Shown: in pieces, positions 4,701 through 6,644 of the stretch
Layout of the letters: every line of letters starts with the position of its first letter
Position numbering within the stretch: position 1 is the first letter of the stretch
From: an uncultured Myxococcales bacterium
Lineage (GTDB): Bacteria > Myxococcota_A > UBA9042
Reading direction: 5' to 3'
Assembly: GCA_937915965.1 (NCBI GenBank)
Contig: CALGHC010000300.1
Location: 1-6,644 of the forward strand
DNA length: 6,644 bases
Translations under genes and position numbers: made by a program
Notes under the pieces: model-generated
What the model saw: the letters and a program-made list of their open reading frames with translations, nothing else
Database searches by the model: none
Told to the model about the DNA's origin: nothing

Positions 4701-6644
4701 ATGATCTGGACGCTCGCCGGCGGCGAGGAGGCCGGGCTGGCCGACGGCAAGGGCGCGGCCGCACGTTTTGCCGGTCCATCGGGCATCGCCGCCGACGTCA
4801 ACGGCGGCGCCTGGGTGGCCGACACCGACAACCACGCCATCCGTTATGTCGACGCCGACGGCGAGGTCACAACCGTCGCTGGCGACGGGGTCGCCGGCAA
4901 CGACGACGGCGTTGGTGCGACTGCCCAATTCCACACGCCCTCGGGCCTCGACGTCGACGCATTCGGCGTCGTCTGGGTCGCCGACACGGGCAACCACCGC
5001 ATCCGCCGCATCCTGCCGGGCGGGATCGTCGAGACCTTCGCCGGCGGCGGACCGGGTTTCGCGGACGCCAAGGGCGAGGACGCTGCCTTCCAGGATCCGA
5101 GCGACGTCACCATCGATCCCAAGGGGTTCGTCTACGTCGCCGACACCGGCAACCACCGCATCCGCAAGATCAGCCCATCGGCGATGGTCGTGACGCTCTC
5201 GGGCAGCGGCATCGCCGGCTGGCTCGACGGTGGCGGCGCGTCCGCGCGCTTCTCGCTGCCGAGCGGCGTCGCGCTCAACAAGTCGGGCGTCGTCCTGGTC
5301 GCCGACCGCGGCAACCACCGTGTCCGTGTGGTCGGCGCCGATGGCACCACCGGGACCATCGCGGGCGACGGTGTAGCCGGCTTCATCGACGGTCCGGTCA
5401 AGGAGAGTCGCCTCAACGGCCCGCGCGGCCTCTCGGCGACAGCCGACGGCAGCCTGTGGATCGCCGAGGAGGCCGGCCAGCGGGTGCGGGTGATCGCTGG
5501 CACGACCAAGAGCTGCGACGACAACAAGGGCTGCACCATCGACAGCTGCGACGCCCAGACGGGCGCGTGCCTCCACGGCAAGCTGCCCGTCGACCAGAGC
5601 TGCGACGACGGCAACGCATGCACGTCCCAGGACGCCTGCGACGCCGAGGGCGCCTGCACCGGCCAGGCGAAGTCGTGCGAGGACGGCAACGCATGCACCG
5701 CCAACTGGTGCAATCCCTACGTGGGCGACTGCGACTTCCCCCAGAGCGCCGCGGCCTGCGACGACAACGAGCCGTGCACGGCAGGTGACGCGTGCGCCGG
5801 CGGCGCGTGCAAGGGTGAGCTCAACGACTGCGCCGACGGCAACGACTGCACGGTCGACAAATGCAAGCTGGGCAAGGGCACCTGCACCCACGAGGACGCC
5901 AACCTCGGTTCGCCGTGTTCCGCCGACAAGTGCGTGTCTGGTCAGGTGTGCTTCTTCGACCAGTGCACTGGCGGAGTCGACAAGGTCTGCAATGACGGCA
6001 ACGACTGCACGCTCGACACCTGCAAGCCGGCGGATGGCTGCCTCGCCACGCCGGTCGGCGGCGGCAAGACCGGCACCTGCGACGACGGCGACCCATGCAC
6101 CCTGCTCGACGCTTGCGTGGGGGACGGGACCTGCGGCGGCAAGCCCAACCCCTGCAACGATGGCAACGCCTGCACCACCGACGCCTGCGACGGCCAGACC
6201 GGCCAGTGCGGCCACGCCATCATCGGTGGCTGCTGCAACACCAACGCCGAGTGCGACGACGGCGTCGCCTGCAGCATCGACACCTGCGCCGCCCACGTCT
6301 GCCAGCACGGCGACGGCTGCTGCAAGCCGGTGCAGTTCGTCGATGACTTTGAGGGGGACCTGCAGGGGTACGTGATCCAAAACAGCGCGGGCGCGGCAAA
6401 GGGCTGGCAGATTTGGAAGAACGCCACGGTCAAGCAGTCTGGCGATGGCGCGCTCTACTACGGCGACCCCGTCGCCAAGAACTTCAACTTCAACAAGAGC
6501 AGCGGAACCGTCACCGGCTCGCAGGTCGCCCTGCCCGGCGGCAAGAAGCACGCCCTCGACCTTTGGCTCTACATGGACACCGAGAGCGGCACGACCTACG
6601 ACAAGCTCATCATCTACGTCGTCGTCGGCGGCTCGAACAAGCAG
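1794..6644 (+). CDS. Giant Cys-rich repeat lipoprotein with two NHL beta-propellers (3' end outside window)
   Basis: I recognise the domains but not the protein as a named gene. One frame is open for 1617 codons to the window edge. Residues numbered from GTG 1794: hydrophobic segment 44-52 and candidate lipid-attachment Cys55 (AGGC, with Ala rather than the usual Leu at -3); Gly/Asp/Thr-rich linker 56-156; MopE-like motif 157-171; Cys repeats 1-12 at 173-483; NHL propeller one at 490-811; Cys repeats 13-16 at 813-910; NHL propeller two at 916-1236; Cys repeats 17-26 at 1241-1510; start of a predicted beta-sandwich from about 1513. NHL propellers usually bind proteins or other ligands, and four-Cys repeats usually form disulfide-braced stalks. 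I infer a secreted, lipid-anchored surface protein for adhesion, recognition or matrix. Alternative start GTG 1908 gives MNFRRLVACVVLIAGGC, a lipoprotein signal of ideal length but without a Shine-Dalgarno; GTG 1887 is a third option. The 1794 start leaves an unusually long 43-residue n-region, so the start is unresolved. Confidence 0.92.
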   Translation, partial: MTSSRYHPTDARPRQESASACHTSASACHASVNFWRASVNFRRLVACVVLIAGGCLEPAGTDNKPPPIGNGGVTGFDGSNWPSDVTAETHAGAETVASEDGATTDGGGSSDADGTDGTDGTDGTDDDVAASDGAGDAGDASDTAVSCIPASPPDEECNGVDDDCDGTTDEDICSDGNPCTLDTCDFAGGKGCVFAKIVGECDSDGDPCTAESCVNEACKPAAKAACDDDNACTFDGCDPATGACNHESLAEGQLCDDGTPCTLTTTCQDGSCQGQPLSCDDGNACTTDDCDDELGCVFSFAGGVPCEDGNICTEGEQCIAGSCVGGKTVACDDGNACTLDSCEPLTGQCTPIQLAAGSSCSDGKCTVSGKCDLQGQCAGAIELCNDGKPCTTDVCDKATGLCSHPSAPAGTPCNDGDSCTQGETCAIGGLCSAGQKSACDDGSPCTVDTCDQQTGDCKNAILQGPCNDGDSCTFGETCIEGSCETGASPAVTTSAGNGQAGWTDGAAGNARFNNPRGVAMGPGDVIYVGDYNNHRIRKVDQGGNVTTLAGNGSASWVDGPGNSASFYYPSGLAYGDKGIVYVADRNNHRVRAVAADGTVTTFAGSGLNGWLDGDVSQARFYYLEDVALDAQANVYVADTYNHRIRKIDAAGMVTTLAGSSSGFQDGAGAGARFNYPYGIDVDAGGNVYVADGSNHRIRKVTPAGAVTTLAGSTAGMQDGASNAARFNTPCDVVVDSQGLLYVADRGNHRIRRLSPAGVVTTAAGSSGGFQDGAGNVARFNNPYAVASNAFGHIYVADSSNNRMRRVASAAPVCDDGNLCTADICDGAGGCTFKPIAAGGACDDGDKCTEGDTCDVLSACKGKPKVCQDGNQCTKDLCDAKSGACSYPNSTDFCEDADPCTSADVCIAGACKPNPGLLKSVAGSGEAGFADGDAESSVVAGPRDADAGPDGLAWIADTGNHRIRRRDAKGMIWTLAGGEEAGLADGKGAAARFAGPSGIAADVNGGAWVADTDNHAIRYVDADGEVTTVAGDGVAGNDDGVGATAQFHTPSGLDVDAFGVVWVADTGNHRIRRILPGGIVETFAGGGPGFADAKGEDAAFQDPSDVTIDPKGFVYVADTGNHRIRKISPSAMVVTLSGSGIAGWLDGGGASARFSLPSGVALNKSGVVLVADRGNHRVRVVGADGTTGTIAGDGVAGFIDGPVKESRLNGPRGLSATADGSLWIAEEAGQRVRVIAGTTKSCDDNKGCTIDSCDAQTGACLHGKLPVDQSCDDGNACTSQDACDAEGACTGQAKSCEDGNACTANWCNPYVGDCDFPQSAAACDDNEPCTAGDACAGGACKGELNDCADGNDCTVDKCKLGKGTCTHEDANLGSPCSADKCVSGQVCFFDQCTGGVDKVCNDGNDCTLDTCKPADGCLATPVGGGKTGTCDDGDPCTLLDACVGDGTCGGKPNPCNDGNACTTDACDGQTGQCGHAIIGGCCNTNAECDDGVACSIDTCAAHVCQHGDGCCKPVQFVDDFEGDLQGYVIQNSAGAAKGWQIWKNATVKQSGDGALYYGDPVAKNFNFNKSSGTVTGSQVALPGGKKHALDLWLYMDTESGTTYDKLIIYVVVGGSNKQ
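1841..1924. repeat. Four degenerate 21-base tandem repeats over the start region
   Basis: Four 21-base units run at 1841-1861, 1862-1882, 1883-1903 and 1904-1924. Units 1 and 2 match at 20 of 21 bases, units 3 and 4 at 16 of 21, and units 2 and 3 at 13 of 21. In the lipoprotein frame they give seven-residue units ESASACH, TSASACH, ASVNFWR and ASVNFRR. Units 3 and 4 each carry a copy of GTGAACTTC, so the repeat has duplicated a possible GTG start (1887 and 1908). The unit length is a multiple of three, so copy-number change would not shift the frame. Confidence 0.8.
1908..1958 (+). other. Lipoprotein-type signal sequence
   Basis: From the GTG at 1908 the sequence reads MNFRRLVACVVLIAGGC: a short basic n-region (two Arg), a hydrophobic core LVACVVLIA and Cys at codon 1956-1958. 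The Cys is followed by a Gly/Pro/Asp-rich linker, as expected of a lipidated, tethered protein. The residue at -3 is Ala instead of the preferred Leu, so the lipobox is imperfect. The residue at +2 is Leu, not Asp, which does not argue for inner-membrane retention under the E. coli rule; that rule may not apply in this organism. Confidence 0.65.
2130..2165 (+). repeat. Four exact 9-base tandem repeats encoding DGT
   Basis: The unit GACGGGACG occurs four times without a mismatch and encodes DGTDGTDGTDGT, followed by DDD. It lies in the flexible linker between the lipid-attachment site and the first Cys motif. Exact short tandem repeats are prone to slippage. Copy change here would only alter linker length by three residues per unit. 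Confidence 0.9.
2262..2306 (+). other. MopE-like Cys/Asp motif
   Basis: The 15 residues CNGVDDDCDGTTDED (157-171) match the pattern CNGxDxxCDGxxDE seen in proteins assigned to the MopE-type putative metal-binding family, named after the surface copper protein MopE of Methylococcus. Only the final motif of that family is visible; the preceding GDCDD part is absent. Metal binding is therefore not established. It marks the beginning of the Cys-rich stalk. Confidence 0.6.
2310..3242 (+). repeat. Cys-rich repeat block one, units 1-12
   Basis: Twelve protein repeats of about 24-29 residues, each with four Cys, have a core like CDDGNACTTDDCD. Type A units have C-T-x-x-x-C, with four residues between the second and third Cys, often followed by D-x-x-T-G-x-C. 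Type B units have five residues there (for example CTQGETC) and a shorter C-x4/5-C tail. The order is A A A B A B A B A B A B. Unit 2 has one extra residue between the first two Cys and unit 8 (CSDGKC) has one fewer. The pattern resembles the short CT-D-C repeats of Dictyostelium extracellular matrix proteins. Paired disulfides are expected outside the cytoplasm. Confidence 0.9.
3261..4226 (+). other. NHL beta-propeller one, six repeats
   Basis: Six consecutive repeats of 54, 54, 54, 53, 53 and 54 residues fill residues 490-811 without gaps. Each follows the pattern xVTTxAG, then G-x-x-DG-x-G-x-x-ARF-x-x-P, a G-V-A-x-D-x-x-G turn, and Y-V-A-D-x-x-NHRIRKV. Six NHL repeats are enough to close a six-bladed propeller. 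The sixth repeat is altered at its exit (NNRMRRV, then ASAAP), as expected for the last blade. The fifth carries a lone Cys (FNTPCDV) that has no partner within the propeller. Confidence 0.9.
4230..4523 (+). repeat. Cys-rich repeat block two, units 13-16
   Basis: Four units with four Cys each separate the two propellers, in the order A B A B. Second-to-third Cys segments are CTADIC, CTEGDTC, CTKDLC and CTSADVC. The block continues the A-B alternation of block one as if the propeller had not interrupted it. It probably forms a short rigid spacer that sets the distance and angle between the propellers. Confidence 0.88.
4539..5501 (+). other. NHL beta-propeller two, six repeats
   Basis: Six repeats of 54, 54, 54, 53, 54 and 52 residues fill residues 916-1236. 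Middle repeats are close to those of propeller one and contain VADTGNHRIR. The first repeat has lost the ARF motif (SSVVAGPRD), and the last has lost NHR (EEAGQRVRV), a degeneration at both ends of the ring. In this propeller Trp replaces Tyr before the V/I-A-D motif in several repeats (AWIAD, AWVAD, VWVAD, LWIAE). This suggests some divergence in ligand surface from propeller one, although the ring size is the same. Confidence 0.9.
5514..6323 (+). repeat. Cys-rich repeat block three, units 17-26
   Basis: Ten four-Cys units follow the second propeller in the order A B A B A B A B A A. Unit 22 (CSADKCVSGQVC) is shortened between its first two Cys in the same way as unit 8 and has lost the DDG signature. 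The final A-type unit, 26, is bracketed by two vicinal Cys pairs (GCCNTNAEC before it and GDGCC after it), which look like an end cap. The block leads straight into the C-terminal domain. Confidence 0.88.
6330..6644 (+). other. Predicted C-terminal beta-sandwich domain, truncated by window edge
   Basis: From about residue 1513 the Cys repeats stop and the sequence becomes FVDDFEGDLQGYVIQNS, then WQIWKN, SGDGALYYGD, VTGSQVALPGG and ALDLWLYMDT. This order (a DFE-G opening, a Trp-rich strand, a G-x-x-L-Y-Y-G-D strand, then S-x-x-V/I-x-L-P and a long amphipathic strand) resembles the jelly-roll domains at the ends of many secreted bacterial proteins, which often bind carbohydrate or other surface ligands. 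The family cannot be fixed from the first 105 residues. The stop codon and any further domains are outside the window. Confidence 0.5.

Noticed and set aside
4487..5788. Plus-strand open frame of 433 codons rich in Arg, overlapping propeller two
   Set aside because: It is an alternative frame of the lipoprotein gene with an extreme Arg content typical of shifted reading of GC-rich codons, and it has no domain.
2310..6323. Regularly spaced near-identical DNA segments suggestive of a CRISPR-like array
   Set aside because: The repeats follow codon phase, vary at synonymous sites and encode Cys-rich and NHL protein repeats; there are no unique spacers between constant palindromic repeats.
3450..6551. 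A 1033-codon open frame on the minus strand opposite the propeller and Cys-repeat region
   Set aside because: Its codons lie exactly opposite the sense codons, so it stops only where the sense strand uses TTA, CTA or TCA, which are rare in this GC-rich gene; it ends at a sense TCA codon at 3450. Its Ala/Val/Gly-rich product is the mirror of the repeats and shows no domain.

Overview
The window is GC-rich, with G or C at nearly every third codon position. It carries two divergently transcribed protein genes separated by a few hundred bases. A Hanks-type Ser/Thr kinase, an outsized Cys-rich repeat lipoprotein, a MopE-type Asp/Cys motif and NHL repeats together point to a myxobacterium or close relative (Myxococcota, formerly Deltaproteobacteria). 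That assignment is inferred from protein content; no rRNA or other phylogenetic marker is present.

Layout. Bases 1-83 lie downstream of the kinase and hold no convincing gene; at most they contain the last codons of a convergent plus-strand gene stopping at 31-33. Bases 84-1439 (minus strand) encode a tail-anchored Ser/Thr protein kinase: an N-terminal four-Cys zinc ribbon, a complete catalytic domain, an acidic/Pro-rich linker and one C-terminal membrane helix. Bases 1440-1793 are the divergent intergenic region. From 1794 (or possibly 1908) to the window edge at 6644 runs one uninterrupted plus-strand frame of 1617 codons, cut off by the end of the window. It is easily overlooked because it has no ATG near its start, has no stop inside the window, and has long open shadow frames on both strands.

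The large protein is the main item of interest. Its order is: lipoprotein-type signal with Cys55; Gly/Asp/Thr-rich linker with a DGT tandem repeat; a MopE-like Cys/Asp motif; 12 four-Cys repeats; a six-repeat NHL propeller; 4 more Cys repeats; a second six-repeat NHL propeller; 10 more Cys repeats; and the start of a predicted beta-sandwich domain. The 26 Cys repeats are of two spacing types, A and B, which alternate without exception from unit 3 to unit 25. The propellers sit exactly between complete A-B pairs, so the true building block appears to be a two-unit module.

How the genes may work together. The lipoprotein is expected outside the cytoplasm, probably at the outer membrane or cell surface, as a disulfide-braced stalk presenting two propellers for binding a partner. 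The kinase is expected to face the cytoplasm and has no sensor domain outside the membrane. The shared intergenic region suggests possible co-regulation, but nothing in the sequence shows a direct functional link. No mobile element, CRISPR array, tRNA or rRNA was seen.
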